64,000 nt of DNA from Eudorina sp. 2006-703-Eu-15 (taxonomy: Eukaryota > Chlorophyta > Chlorophyceae > Chlamydomonadales > Volvocaceae). Under the pieces are notes generated by a model, which was not told the DNA's origin, ran no database searches, and was given only the letters and a program-made list of their open reading frames with translations. Below, in pieces: positions 1 to 11,035 of the stretch. Every line of letters starts with the position of its first letter. The stretch's first letter is position 1. The position numbers and the translations under genes were made by a program. The DNA lies in NCBI GenBank assembly GCA_003117195.1, contig BDSI01000003.1, forward strand, positions 186,001-250,000, read 5' to 3'.

Positions 1-851
1 GCCCGCATTGCCGCAAGGGCACGCCGCAATCCGACGCCCTGCCGCCGCCCGCCCGGCGAGGGGCGAGGGGGGGGAGCGCCGCGCCACCAGCGCCGCGGTA
101 CACCTGCTGGACATCTGGGGGCATGGTCCTTCACGTAGCAGCCACGGCCGTCGCAATCGCGCCTTCCAACACCCCGGCGCTGCGGACTCACCTGCCTGGC
201 GGGCGGTGGACCAAGCCAACTTTACCACACACGGCCCAAACAGGTATATGACAGTTCGTCCGCGGATCCGATCTTCCTCGTTGCGGGAGGAACTGCGGAC
301 ACCCCCTCCTCCCGCCGCCGCTCGAGGACCGCGGCGGAATCGATGCCCGCATCGACGAGGTAATGGACAACGTCCGAGCACCAACAGACCTGACAAACAA
401 ATCACAGTCATGACCGCTGCAACCACGATTATGGACACCGCCAGCGGCCCCAGGCCCGCCCGCCCGCTCGCCCCCGCCAGCGCGGACACAATGCTGAGAA
501 GGGCGGCCCTGCTCTGCCGGGGCCGCCGACGCTGTCCCCTCGTCCGGATCTCCTCGGTCTTCGACCCACGACCGTTGCCATTACCGTCCACTACCCCCCG
601 TCACCCCGTTAATCACGCAGCCAAGGCCGAGCGGGACCCGCCCGCGTCCAGCCGCCTATACGCCCCGCCCGGACCAGCCGCCGCGCGGCTTCCCCCAGGA
701 AGCCTCCCTTCGCGCCTTCGCGACCTCCCTTCGCGACCTCCCTTCGCGACAGCTCAACAACCCGGACGACCCATGGGTCAGTCCACACAACATACCACAG
801 AGCGGCGACCACTACCACGCCCCCAGGTCCCCCCTCCGCTCCTCCTTGTCC
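1..851. other. No recognisable gene; downstream flank of the Pelota gene
   Basis: GC-rich sequence beyond the Pelota stop codon. It has open frames on both strands, but none gives a recognisable peptide or splice-consistent exon. A short 13-bp direct repeat lies around 714-750. No TGTAA signal on the minus strand was found, so the Pelota 3' end is not defined. Confidence 0.5.
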
Positions 852-3800
852 TCACGCCATGCCGTCCGCGGGTATCTCCATGTCCTCCAGCTCCGGCAGC
901 GGGAAGCGCAGAATGGCCGCGATGCCCGACAGCTGCGTCAGCTGCTCCCCGGACACGTGCATCGCCGAGAAGATCTACGGGGCGCACAGCACAGCACAGC
1001 ACAGAACGAAAAGCGTGATGCGATGTCCTGGAGCGCGGTGACCACACACGCAGATCGCCTCCGCGCTGTGCTAAGGGACAGGCCACATTGGTGCTACTCA
1101 AAAGCCAAGGGGCCACGGGCCCACGGCCCCCTGACGTCAATACTCCTTTTCGTCCAGCGACGAACGACGACGCGCGAGTCAGGCAGAAGCGGGGGGCACC
1201 GCGTGCGCCTCCCCGTCCTCGCGAGCTGCACCTACTCAGACACCGAGATCGTTGGGTGCTTGCTGCCAGGCGGTGCTGTCGCCCCTGGACCGTTTCGTGT
1301 GTATTGGGCACGGAGGAACAAGCGACCCCCATGACAGGATGCCCCCCGCAGCACCGGCCCCGGCCACCCCCAACCCAGCCCGTGCCACCCACCAGCGCCT
1401 CGCCACCCGCCTCCCGCACCCCCTCCACCAGCTCCGCGTATCGCCGCCGCTTCTCGACGTGGTTGATGCGGAACAGCGAGTCGCTGATCAGCAGCGTCTG
1501 GATGGCGCCTGAGTGCGCGTGTGGGTGTGTATGTGAGAGAGCGTGTATATGAGGGGGGCAGGGGACGAAGGGGAGGGGAGGGGAGAGGGTATAGGAAATT
1601 GGTAGCAGTATTCAAATTGCGCAGCTGCCAGAGCAGGACGGGAGAGGGGTATAGGGGGAGGGGGAGGCAGCCAAGGGTCAGGGGAACCGCGCGCTCGTCT
1701 GGCCGGAGCAGGGGACAGCGCGGGATGACGGGCGGAAGCCACCTCTGGACCCCGAAGCCGCACCCACACACCCACACACCCGCACGGCAGGGATGCGACC
1801 ACACCGAGGGATGGATGGTCACGCACGCCAATGATCCGAGACCGTCGTGTGAGCCAGCTCTGGCTCAGGCTCACAGCGGCACACATGGCTGCATCCCCGC
1901 AGATGCTGCTGCCATGCCAGCCGCACGGACAAAGAGCAATAACGACAACGCCGCCGCCGACGACGACGGAAAGAGGGCTGTCAGTCGACGGACGCCCTGT
2001 CTCGCCTCCGCCCCCACAGTTGGGTCCCCTCACGCCGCCGTCCGCCCCACCAGCCCCACCCCACCCCCTGCCCCCACCCCGCACGCACCCAGCTCCGCCG
2101 CGGCGAACACGTGGCCGGGGCCGTAAAAGGCCCGCGAGGAGTCCGTGGAGAGCAGGTCGTAGAAGTCCTGCAGCGCCGCCACCTCCCGGGCCGCCTTGGT
2201 GTCCTTGATGCGGGAGGCGATGCCCGGGCAGGACAGCACCTCCTGCGGGGGGCAGGCGCGGGGGATGGGGGCGGGGGGCCAGCGGGCGGGGCAGCGGGGT
2301 ATAGACATTCGGTGGACGTATTCCGGGGACACACCGTATTCCGGGGCAAGGAGGGGAGGCCGTGAGGCGGGGCAACGGGTGGCAGCGTTGTCCCGACTCA
2401 GCTCTCCAACCCCCAATACTGTCCCAACGTCAGTTGAACCGGACTAGAAGGTGACTCGACTGGGCGGGCGGTGCATGCGCACGCGCTGCATGCTTCCTCA
2501 GTGCCAGGCACAAATGCACTCACAGAGCAGCCAGGCAGGTATGCCGTGGGCGACCAGGCAGGCGGCGCCCACCGCTGAGAACTCCCGAACAAAGGTGCAA
2601 ACGCGACTGCAGTGAAAACGCTGGTAATTGTCACCAGTGCACGGGCCCAACCCCGTACGGGAATGCAACAGATGGCGACCTCTGCACCAGGCTCCACCCT
2701 CCTGCCCCCCCCTCCCCGCCCTCCACCTCCTGGCCCACCCTCCCCGCAGCAGGTCACTGGTTTACCTTGAGGCTGTGCTTGTAGGCGGACGACGCGGGGG
2801 CCAGCACCACCTTGTCCTTGTTCTCGATCAACGGCCTGGGCGCACGCGGGCGATACCACCCCCAAACCAGGCCCATGGGGGCCGGTGGCATATCAGCAGG
2901 CGGGGCCGAGGTAAGCGAGGGCGCGTGGGTGCTGGGACACGGCTGGGGTGCCGGGACGTAGCGGAGGTGGTGGGGGCAGGGGGAGGTAGGTGGTGGGGGC
3001 AGGGGGAGGTGGTGGGGAAGGGGAGCAAGAGGGAGGTGGTGGGGAGGTGCCACAGATCACGGCAGGAAGGTCTTTATCGGGGGTGAGCATGCGCCCCGCG
3101 CAGCATCCCTGATGACTGGGACTGGAGAATAAACTTCGCTCCGGACGCCGCCCCGTACACGGCAGGCAGGCAGGCAGGCAGACGCAGCAGGGCACGGCAA
3201 GGGGCCGTCCAGCCAGGGAGACCGGAACCTGTGCGACTGGCCGCAGCACCGAACTGCCGCCCGTGACGTCTGTCCGGGGCCTCCCCCTGGCCCCTGCCCC
3301 CCTCTGGCCGGGCAAAGGGCCCCCCCTCCGGGTGGCCCCACCTGATGTCCCGCCGCACCGCCTCCAGCTCCATGTACTCCTTGAACTGGTCCTTGGCGAA
3401 CCCGGGACCTGTTGGGGGGGCCGTCCGGGGAGGGTGCCGACAGCGGGGGAAGGGCGTAAGGGGTAATCGGGAGACATGCTGAAGATCCGCTGATGCCGGA
3501 GTGGATGTCCGATGGGTACGGGCGGTTGGGGTGTAGGACATTGGCCGACATGTACAATCTGCACTGACGGCAGAGCGACAGGAGGGTTCTACTGGCTGCC
3601 GGGTAGAGGAATCAAGGGACAGGCAACGTGTACCACGGGGGCAGCGGGCGGCGGCAGGGGGCGGGACCCGCCTAGTCGATCGGACTGCCCCGGGCTGTCC
3701 CGCTAGGGAGCGGGACGAGGGTGTAAGGACGACGGCGGACCCGGTGTCCGAGGCGCTGCTCTGCGGCGTGCCGGTGTGTACAGCGCCGTGCAGTGTCACG

Positions 3801-6800
3801 CAATGCCGTACCTGCGATGACGAGGCACTTGACGATGGAGAAGTCGACGTGGCGGATCACGGCATTAAGAACGTGCTCCAGGAAGCGGTTCCACGCCTGT
3901 CGAGGGAGGGCGGCGGCGCGGTCACGAGCGGCGCGTTGGCCCGGAGAGGGGAGTACAGGACATTCGCCTGGAAAGGAGAGGGCCACACCTCTCGTCGATG
4001 GGGATGCGGTGGCTGCGTTGCTGCTGCTGCTGCTGCTGCTGCCGCATTAACTGTCGATGAGGCGCTGTCGGGAAGCCGTCTGCGTCTTGAATGCGCGCAT
4101 CCCCAGCTCCTCATCCCACAAGGTTGTTACCACCAGGGGCAGGTGGCACTCCCCCGTCATCGCCACGAGCGTCAGCCTCATCGTCGCGGCAGGAGGCTCG
4201 CTGCATGCCCCTCTCCGCGGCAGCGCCGCCACGCGCCCGCGCGCGGTCTCTATCTTTCCGTTGCTATGCAGGTACCGCCCCACGTAAGTATATTGAGTTA
4301 TGCTGGGTGTGCCCGGGTTCGTTCTTCGGGGTTTATTTATTTTCTCAATTCAGCCCCTCTCCGCCATGTACATCAACGACCGCCTCAGGTCCCCAGTCGA
4401 CGTAGCAGCAGGCAATCCCCCGCCCCCATGGTGCTTTCCCCATAATTCGTTTTTCGGTATGGTTGTTCCTTTTAAACCCCATGGGCCCTCACCTTGTCGT
4501 AGCCCAGGACGGCGGCGCCCCGTTTGCGCGGCAAATTCGCCTCCACCCGGGCGCGAACCAGGGTGGTGCTGCCGCCCACCAGGCACACATTAGCCAGGCC
4601 CTCCTGGGGTTCGGAGCGGGGCAGGGGTGAACATTTCCGGCGATTCCAACCAACCAGACAACCAAACAATGATCGGTCCAAGGGCCGTGCACAGCGGGCG
4701 AAGGGTGGCAGGGTGGCACACGCGACAGAGAGGCGTCCGCGCCCGACTGATGGAGCAAAGTCTGATCACAGCGGGCGAGATGCGCACAGGAGCCCCCCTC
4801 GCGTGACCCTGCGCGACAAGCCTTGCCCCACACCCCATGCAGTGGTCCCCTATCCCAGCCTATCCCTGTCCGTAACCCTATCCCCAGGGAGCTCCATCCT
4901 TCCTCCCCAACAGGGCATCCCCCCACCGCCACCGCGGTCCACCGCCACCGCGGTCGCTCGCTGACCACTCACTGTGATCAGCACGGCGGCCAGGTCCGCG
5001 GACAGCGACACGTCGGTGGCCTGAGGCGAGGAGGGGTGGGGGGGGCCGGGGCGGCGGGAGGGGTGGACAAAAGGGGAGACGAAAGAAAGCTGGCGCGGGT
5101 GCTGGCGTGTGGGGAACTGGGCGCGAATGCACCGCTGGCGATTGCGATATGCCTTCGGGGTGGTGGGTGCCTCTGGGGGATGCCGGCTGCGTCTCACACC
5201 CAGGTTTCGCAGCGACTTGTGGAAGAGGACATTGCAGAGGAGCCACAATGCGGTGCTTTGATTTGGCTCTGCAGCACCGCAGCGTTACGCGCTGAGTGAC
5301 TACACCGGACGATAGGACATAGGGCCAGACAGACGAGATACACACACGCATCCCAGGGCCTCAGTTTTCGTATACACACATACACACACATCGAGCCCTA
5401 CGGAGCGAGACGGACAGCAAACGGACAGACAGGCGGACAGACGATCAGGCACTCGCGCCATCCGGTGGCCCCACCTGGCGGACGCGCTCAATGTCCAGGG
5501 CGTCCCATGCCGCCTGAGGGGCAGGGGGGAGCGAGGAAGAGGGAGAGAGAGGTTGAGGGGGGGTGCGATGAATGGCAGCAGGGGCAGGCGCGGAGCGGAT
5601 CGTGCGCACGCAGGCGCGCCGCGGATGGGGTGGACCTCCTCTCGGAGAGCGGCGCATGGGTGCGGAGACGCCGCTGGCGGAACCAGACCCTTCATTGGGG
5701 CGATGGCCTACTGCATCAACAAACAGGCAGCGGGGCTGCTTCTCATCCGGTCGCACGTTCGGTCAGGCCTTTCCTCTGATCCCGCGCAAGCCGCTACGCC
5801 TCCTCCCTCCCCCCCCCCGTGTACGGCGCGCCCTTGAATGCCCGTGGCACTTCAGAGAGGCACCTCTCATTGGACTCATTCTTTGCACACACCCGCACAT
5901 ACATGATTTCCTTGATTGGCACACATACACACACAAACACACACACACATGCCACGCCCCCCCCCACTTGCCTTGTGCAACGTGAACGCCCTGCCCAGCT
6001 CCAGCTCCAGGGAGTGGTAGGCGCCCAGCTTGATGTGCTCGCTCTCCGTCAGGTTGCGCCCCTTGATGCGGATCACGCCACCTGCCCAAACACACACACG
6101 CGGTGTTGGAATTCAACCAACCGGCAAAACAACCCGCACGTCACACAACAAGCACGCTGGGGCGTGTACCCGTGCAGCAAAGTAATCCGAGCGGCAGCTG
6201 CGGCCAGGACACAGCCACGTCAGGACACAGCCACGTCCCACCTTCGGCATCGAACTCGATGGCCTCCACCTCCAGCGTCAGCTTCAGCTTGAGACGCTCC
6301 GTGTCCGCGCCCGTTCCCTTGTCCACCTAGCGACATAGGGTTACATTTAAAAAAAAGAAAGAAACCAGAAACGAATCCGGGCACGTGGGGATGAGGGTAT
6401 AGGATCGGACATTGGTAGACATATTCAAACTGCGCTGCTGCCAGAGCGAACGTCCGGCGCGTGGGTGGGTCCACGTCCATCCGCCCGTCCGTCCAACCCA
6501 CGGACCAACCGACCGTGCATCCATCAGACAGTTACACGGCGACACAGTAAACGTTTGCGTTCGGTTCAGTTCGGTTCGGTGACACAGTAAACGTTTGCGT
6601 TCGGTTCAGTTCGGTTCGGTGACACAGTAAACGTTTGCGTTCGGTTCAGTTCGGTTCGGTGACACAGTAAACGTTTGCGTTCGGTTCAGTTCGGTTCGGT
6701 ACAAGGTATTGCTCGGGTCGGGTGGGTGTGCTATCGCGGTATTAACCCTACCAGACACACAGCCTCGACGCACCTGGACCTTGCGGAAGGTGGTGGCGGT

Positions 6801-7469
6801 GATGTGGTCGGCCTCCCGCACCAGGTTGTACACATGCCACATGTCCTCCGCTGGCGGAGGGAGGGGCATGCGGATGTGACGGTGGAGTGGAGTAGAGTGT
6901 GGGGCGGGGCGGGGCGGGAGGGGGGGAGAGGACGTACCGCGATCAGGTAGGCACGGGAGGCAGTGTCGAAATGAAATGCAGCGTGGGCATACATATCAAA
7001 GTCGGGCGCGGGACGACCAACCGCCTGGTTCGTTTGAAATTGACAGACATGGCGCCACACGCCCCCAACGACACGGTTATGGGTGGGCTTCTCATTGAAC
7101 ACACAGCTCCGCAGCTCCACAGCTCCGCAGCTCCACAGCTCCGCAGCTCCACAGCTCCGCAGCTCCCTTTCCAATCAGCAGCCGGACCCGGACGCATGTC
7201 GGGGTCGGCCACCTCCACCGCCGCCGGGACGCTGCGGGAGGAACCCCCCCAACGGTATCGGTACTCAGCCGCCTCCCGACGACGCCGTCCCCTGGCGCCG
7301 GCGTGCAGCCCTTTGCGTCCCGCCGGCGTCCTGCCTCCGCCACACCCACACAGACCGGGGTTCCTTCAAGCCCACCCAGACATTCGCACACCCCCCACGC
7401 ACCCTCCTCCGGGAGCAGCTTCACATAGCCCTCCGCGCCCTTGGCGAAGCCCTCGGCCAACAGCTTCAT
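852..7469 (-). CDS. PELO: Pelota/Dom34 ribosome-rescue factor (13 exons, 383 aa)
   Basis: Pelota with Hbs1 dissociates ribosomes stalled without a stop codon, in no-go and non-stop mRNA decay; it is an eRF1 paralogue acting in the cytosol. Exons in order: 7403-7469, 6774-6850, 6242-6326, 5972-6081, 5475-5513, 4973-5020, 4493-4603, 3812-3896, 3342-3408, 2766-2835, 2089-2242, 1393-1508, 852-974. They sum to 1152 nt with phase kept at every junction. Recognised segments: N-terminal MKLL with EDMWHVYNL; the central domain with PGFAKDQF (about residues 209-216) in place of the eRF1 GGQ motif, as in all Pelotas; the C-terminal [13 protein letters not shown] and MHVSGEQL, and [10 protein letters not shown] near the end. 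The start matches the conserved family N-terminus. Introns 1-12 are rich in repeats. Intron 4 uses a GC donor. Two internal exons are only 39 and 48 nt. Confidence 0.96.
1587..1634 (-). repeat. Intron repeat family A, copy 1 (Pelota intron 11)
   Basis: On the minus strand it reads as an interrupted version of the family A consensus, with core CAATTTCCTATACCC and a GCAG..TTTGAATA block. It lies about 80 nt upstream of the exon 12 acceptor, in the sense direction of the host gene. Confidence 0.65.
2296..2324 (-). repeat. Intron repeat family A, copy 2 (Pelota intron 10, partial)
   Basis: Diverged partial copy: GAATACGTCCACCGAATG followed by TCTATACCCC on the minus strand. It lies about 55 nt upstream of the exon 11 acceptor, in sense orientation. 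Confidence 0.45.
3528..3577 (-). repeat. Intron repeat family A, copy 3 (Pelota intron 8)
   Basis: On the minus strand it has CGCTCTG, a GCAG block, ACATGTCGGCCAATGTCC and TACACCCC in the same order as the other copies. It is in sense orientation, about 120 nt upstream of the exon 9 acceptor. Confidence 0.6.
4017..4046. repeat. CTG microsatellite in Pelota intron 7
   Basis: About eight to nine uninterrupted CTG units on the plus strand, inside the intron between exons 4493-4603 and 3812-3896. In several frames it encodes only Ala, Leu or Cys runs, so it does not mark an exon. Confidence 0.9.
4302..4355 (+). repeat. Intron repeat family B, copy 1 (Pelota intron 7, antisense)
   Basis: Contains GTGCCCGGGTTCG followed by TTCTTCGG and a T-rich TTTATTTATTTTCTCAATT stretch. 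The same order of blocks recurs at 6337-6390 and 44546-44606. Here it is antisense to its host gene. Confidence 0.55.
6337..6390 (-). repeat. Intron repeat family B, copy 2 (Pelota intron 2)
   Basis: Minus strand: GTGCCCGGATTCGTTTC, then a T-rich tract ending in AAATGTAACCC, running almost to the acceptor of exon 3. It directly follows family A copy 4. Confidence 0.55.
6395..6448 (-). repeat. Intron repeat family A, copy 4 (Pelota intron 2, best copy)
   Basis: Minus strand: CGCTCTGGCAGCAGCGCAGT, TTGAATATGTCTACCAATGT, then CCTATACCC. This is the most complete copy. Sense orientation, about 70 nt upstream of the exon 3 acceptor. Confidence 0.75.
6541..6700. repeat. Perfect 40-bp tandem repeat, four copies, in Pelota intron 2
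   Basis: Four identical 40-bp units, each starting GACACAGTAAACGTTTGCGT and ending in TTCGGTTCGGT. No mismatch is visible between units, which suggests recent expansion or a homogenised array. It is intronic. Confidence 0.97.
7072..7103 (-). repeat. Intron repeat family C, copy 1 (Pelota intron 1)
   Basis: Minus strand contains GTGTTCAATGAGAAGCCCAC followed by CCATAACCG. A near-identical block occurs in GDI intron 7 at 25585-25615. Sense orientation to Pelota. Confidence 0.6.
7103..7166. repeat. 16-bp tandem repeat, four copies, in Pelota intron 1
   Basis: The unit ACAGCTCCGCAGCTCC is repeated four times without change. It produces long frame-independent open reading on both strands that is not coding. 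Confidence 0.95.
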
Positions 7470-7861
7470 GGCGACCGAGCGACCGAGCGACGGGGCAACG
7501 GCGGCGTGCGCCTCAGCAACTGTTGGGAACTGCGATGACAAAGGGACACGCCGGCGCTGACCCGGAGCACCCTTTGCAGGCTGTGAGCTTGGTGAGCTTA
7601 GTGTGCTTGGTGTGACTTCCAGGAGCAGCACCGCAACCAAATGGCGTCCCTTCCGCAGGCTTCTGAGCTCTCCAGCCAACCAAAACGCTCCGCCGATCAA
7701 GCCACTGTCCGTTTGCCGGCGTCACGCGTTGTACGGCGAGGAAGTCCAGCGCGCGCCACACGGTCTCTACGTTCGTGCGCGGAAGTTCCCTGCCGCTGCT
7801 CGCACACGCCCAGTGCGCGACGTGCACCGCAGCGGTCTCACGCAGCCAGAGGCCTCGGCAG

Positions 7862-8490
7862 CTAGTTGGTGGGGTAGGTAAGGACCACCACCCAGTACAG
7901 GGCCGCGCACACGAACGCGATGAACGCGACCAGCGTCAGGTAGAGGCCAGTGGCGCCGAGCGGGAAGTCAGCGGCAATAGACTTTTGCCGGCGCGGAGCC
8001 TTGCGTGCCTGGACGGCGGCGCGCTGCAGGGATGAAGGTTGCGGCACAGACCGGACACAGAAATGGTTGGTCACTACATGTGGCAAGTGCCGGCAACAAG
8101 ACGTTCAGGAGGCCTTGGAAAGCGAACTCACCTTCTCGCCCTTGTACGTCTCGAACTGCTCACGATCGCCCAATACCTTGCGAGCCGCAGAAGCTGTTGT
8201 CCCACGAGTTACTTGCTCTGTAGGTAAATTGTCACCCATCCCAACGGCATCCACTCAAAAGGCGATACATTATCGAAACGAACCGCACCCACGCTGCGGC
8301 GGTGTTCCGGAAAGTAAAGTGTGCAAGCCATCTGACTCCGCAATGGTTGCCATCCAAGGAAACACAACAAAATCATACTAAACAACATATCAACAACCCG
8401 CAATGGCATGTATAGCAGATGTGTTCGGACAGGAGAGACGGGCTTTCCGACAGATCCTCCTTTACCTTTGTTGCCCTTAGTAGCACCCAT
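7862..8490 (-). CDS. Small tail-anchored membrane protein (3 exons, 82 aa), function unknown
   Basis: Exons 8466-8490, 8132-8193 and 7862-8023 join to 249 nt with phase closed and canonical borders (donors GTAAAG and GTGAGT). The predicted protein starts MGATKGNK, has a basic, Gln/Arg-rich cytosolic part (RKAPRRQKS), and ends with one strongly hydrophobic helix at about residues 50-77 (LYLTLVAFIAFVCAALYW) followed by a five- to six-residue tail. This is the layout of a C-terminally anchored ER or organelle membrane protein. I do not recognise the family. The shape recalls TRIQK-like and SERP1/RAMP4-like small ER proteins, but I see no diagnostic motif. It lies 393 bp upstream of the Pelota start on the same strand. 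The coding signal rests on splice-phase closure, a good start and the anchor. Confidence 0.7.
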
Positions 8491-9484
8491 CCCAAGAGCT
8501 CAGGTACTCAATTATTTCAGTAAGGGCAAACGAAGCTAAATTGCACAACTCTCGCCCTGAACTTCGTGTCTTGATGTATATTTGGTGGTGTTTGCATACA
8601 AACAGAGCTTGTTGTAACCCGAATGTTTCGTGGAGACTACGGAATTACAGGTAGATTTTGTGATTTTCGGTGAATTGCGCATGCCGACAGCGGTTGCAAC
8701 GACACCGTGTACGGGTCCGAGTACAGCATACACGTTCCATCGTCAGTCTGACCTGCAATCATATTGGCACCAGACCAGCACCTCCGTACCCTGCCGGACC
8801 CGACGAAACGCCTTCATTCTGCTACTGCACGAACAACACTTCGAGATCAAATATCACTCATGGAGAACCGGAACCCTATTGACTCGCACTTCACGCTCGA
8901 CCACAAATCAATCAGCCTTTAATCGTTCCTGCTGCAGATATCAATCCATCCCTGTCCCTCGCATCCGATCCAGGCATCTAAGCAGACCCCTGCCGAGCTG
9001 CAGTACGGGAATCGCAGGCCCTCGCTCTCCTGTCCTGAACTTGCCCTGATTCAACTATCTTGCACCCTAAACCCTAACCAAACGATTCCGGGCCTGCCTG
9101 AATTAAGCGCCATACATGTCCCGTACTCAGCCGGGACCCGCCGCCCGCTCACGGTTCGTCATGCACGCACAACATATGTTCACACCACAAACCGCCTGCT
9201 GCTCACACCACACCGTTGCATATGCGCAGCGCCGCGGACGGGCGGCGCGAGCACCCTTTCTACACACGGCGCGAGGACTAGCTGGCCAGAAAGCCTGGGC
9301 CCTGATTAACAAATCTATCTGGAGGACCGCACGCCCGGGGTCACCCTCCAACAGCTGTCTGCCTGCAGGCCCCACGCGCGAGTGCTTCCACGCCTCCCCT
9401 TCTCCGCGTGCTGCCTCCTCAACGGGTCTCCCGCCCATATCCGTGCGGATTTGTCTTATATTGCTCACGAAGAATTTTTGACGC
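8491..9484. other. Intergenic, no gene seen
   Basis: Lower-GC sequence between the small membrane protein start and the stop of the next minus-strand gene. It should hold the promoter of the former and the 3' UTR of the latter. Apart from a short telomere-like block I see no exon-like peptide. Confidence 0.55.
9065..9079 (-). repeat. Short interstitial telomere-like block
   Basis: Reads CCCTAAACCCTAACC on the plus strand: two units of a TTTAGGG-type repeat. Too short to be a former telomere on its own. Confidence 0.5.
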
Positions 9485-11035
9485 CTAGCCCGCGTTTGGC
9501 AGTAATGCGACCTTGCCGGTGAACAACCCCTCGAGCTCCCCCACCGTCAACGTCAAGACACGCGCCTCCCTGTCCCCCGCCCCGTAGCTGACATACAGCG
9601 TCCCGTTGCCACTTATGAACAGCCCGGCCACGTAGGCGATGAATGCTTTCGTGGGGTGGTTGCGATGTCGATAGAATGTCAACGGCAGCTCGTCCGAAAT
9701 GTCCGTGATCGTAAACGGCGGCCGCGGTTCAAACTTGAACGCAAAGTGCCGGTAGATCTTAACAGTCTTGCTGGCCTCTTTCTTGCCCTTGCCGCGGGCT
9801 GCCAGCAGCATACGGCCGCCGGCCACAGACGCCATACTCCGAAACTCTATGAAATGCATGATACCCAGATAGTATGGGTTGCCGTCCCGTGTCAGTTTGC
9901 CATCGACCCAGACCGCGGGGGGCCCGCCGTGCAGGGCGTGTCCCTCGAGACGGCCGAAGAGGTCCGGCCGGCCGTTGGTCTCGAAGCGCACCTCGCAGGC
10001 GCCCGAGGGATTGGCCTCCAGGACGCGATGCGGGTTCACCATGTGGGTCAAGTACAGGGTCTCCGTGCCGTTTGGTTCGCGGTACACCCACGGCATCCAG
10101 TTCTGAGGAAGGGGTTGTGGCAGGGCGGGGCGGAGGGCGTGGATGAGTTACGGAGGGCATGTGGCGCGCGGAGGTGACATGGAAACTGACAAGTCAGGGA
10201 GTCCGCGGCATGTTTTGGTGGTCCGTAGAGTTTGCGGCAGCGCGGACAGCACGCGCATAATTGCGAGAAACACACCTGCATCGATTGGGCAATGTACTCC
10301 CTAAGGCGCCCCGCCCAGCCGTTCTGCCGCCTGCCTTGCCGTTATGGGTGCCCGTACGGACACGGGAGGTCTTGCCACCCCATGCCATTCTACCGTTCCA
10401 TGATTTCCATCCATCCCGCGCAGCGATTGAGTCGGCGCCCAGCTCACCTTCTCCATGACATACTTTGGCGTCTCAGGATATTTGAAGTTGCCAGTAACGT
10501 GCAACCGCAGAGGCTGCTGCAGCCGCCATGGACCTGCTGTCTGCTCGGGACGGACCTGTGCAATCCATTGGTCGTACACCACCTTCGATGTGCAGTACGG
10601 CCCGGCGCCAGGGACACGTTCAGGCTTACGGCCGAAGATCGTGTATACGCCCCGGCCAGGCCAAACCCAGACCTTGACGTCTCCAAGCCCTGTGACATCT
10701 GTCTTGCCGTCCCGGACGTCCTTGTCAAACTCGCATTCCAGGTACTGCTCGACCCAGGGGTTGTAGCTCTGACAACGCAGCCCCTGAATATTCCCGAGCG
10801 CCCCCACACAGATGTATAAGTCGTTCACCCAGAAAACCTTGTGGTTGGCTTTCAAGAATGTTGTGCGTTTCAGTGCCGAGAGGTACTTGTCGCCATACTC
10901 GACCAGGGAAGGGTTGTAAGCGACATCCATGCCGCCCCAGGTAACAGCAACATCGCTGAGCGCCCTCACGCAAAGGATCAAGCTGCAAATAACTGCAGCT
11001 GCACTCGGCAGCGCCAAGGGAATACGCCTCCGCAT
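9485..11035 (-). CDS. Secreted protein, probable beta-propeller glycosidase-like (2 exons, 401 aa)
   Basis: Exon 1 is 10448-11035 and exon 2 is 9485-10102. The intron has a GTGAGC donor and CCTCAG acceptor, both in phase 0. The product starts with a cleavable-looking signal peptide (MRRRIPLALP, then a hydrophobic stretch to about residue 25), so it should enter the secretory pathway. Just after the junction is NWMPWVY (about residues 197-203), followed by a short gap and LTHMVNPHRVLE. Near the C-terminus is LYVSYGAGDREARVL. This set (NW-P-x-x-Y, x-NPxRVL, SYGxxDxEA) is what I expect of five-bladed beta-propeller proteins related to GH130/GH43-type enzymes. The family call is inference and no catalytic residue assignment is made. 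One lysine-rich loop (GKGKKEASK) is unlike the rest. It could instead be a non-enzymatic wall protein. Confidence 0.8.

Noticed and set aside
8..1018. 336-codon plus-strand frame at the window start
   Set aside because: Overlaps the last Pelota exon antisense and is Arg/Pro low complexity with no recognisable domain.
7862..8490. Assignment of the small membrane protein to TRIQK or SERP1/RAMP4
   Set aside because: Only the layout agrees; the three QxxK/R motifs or the RAMP4 core are not present.
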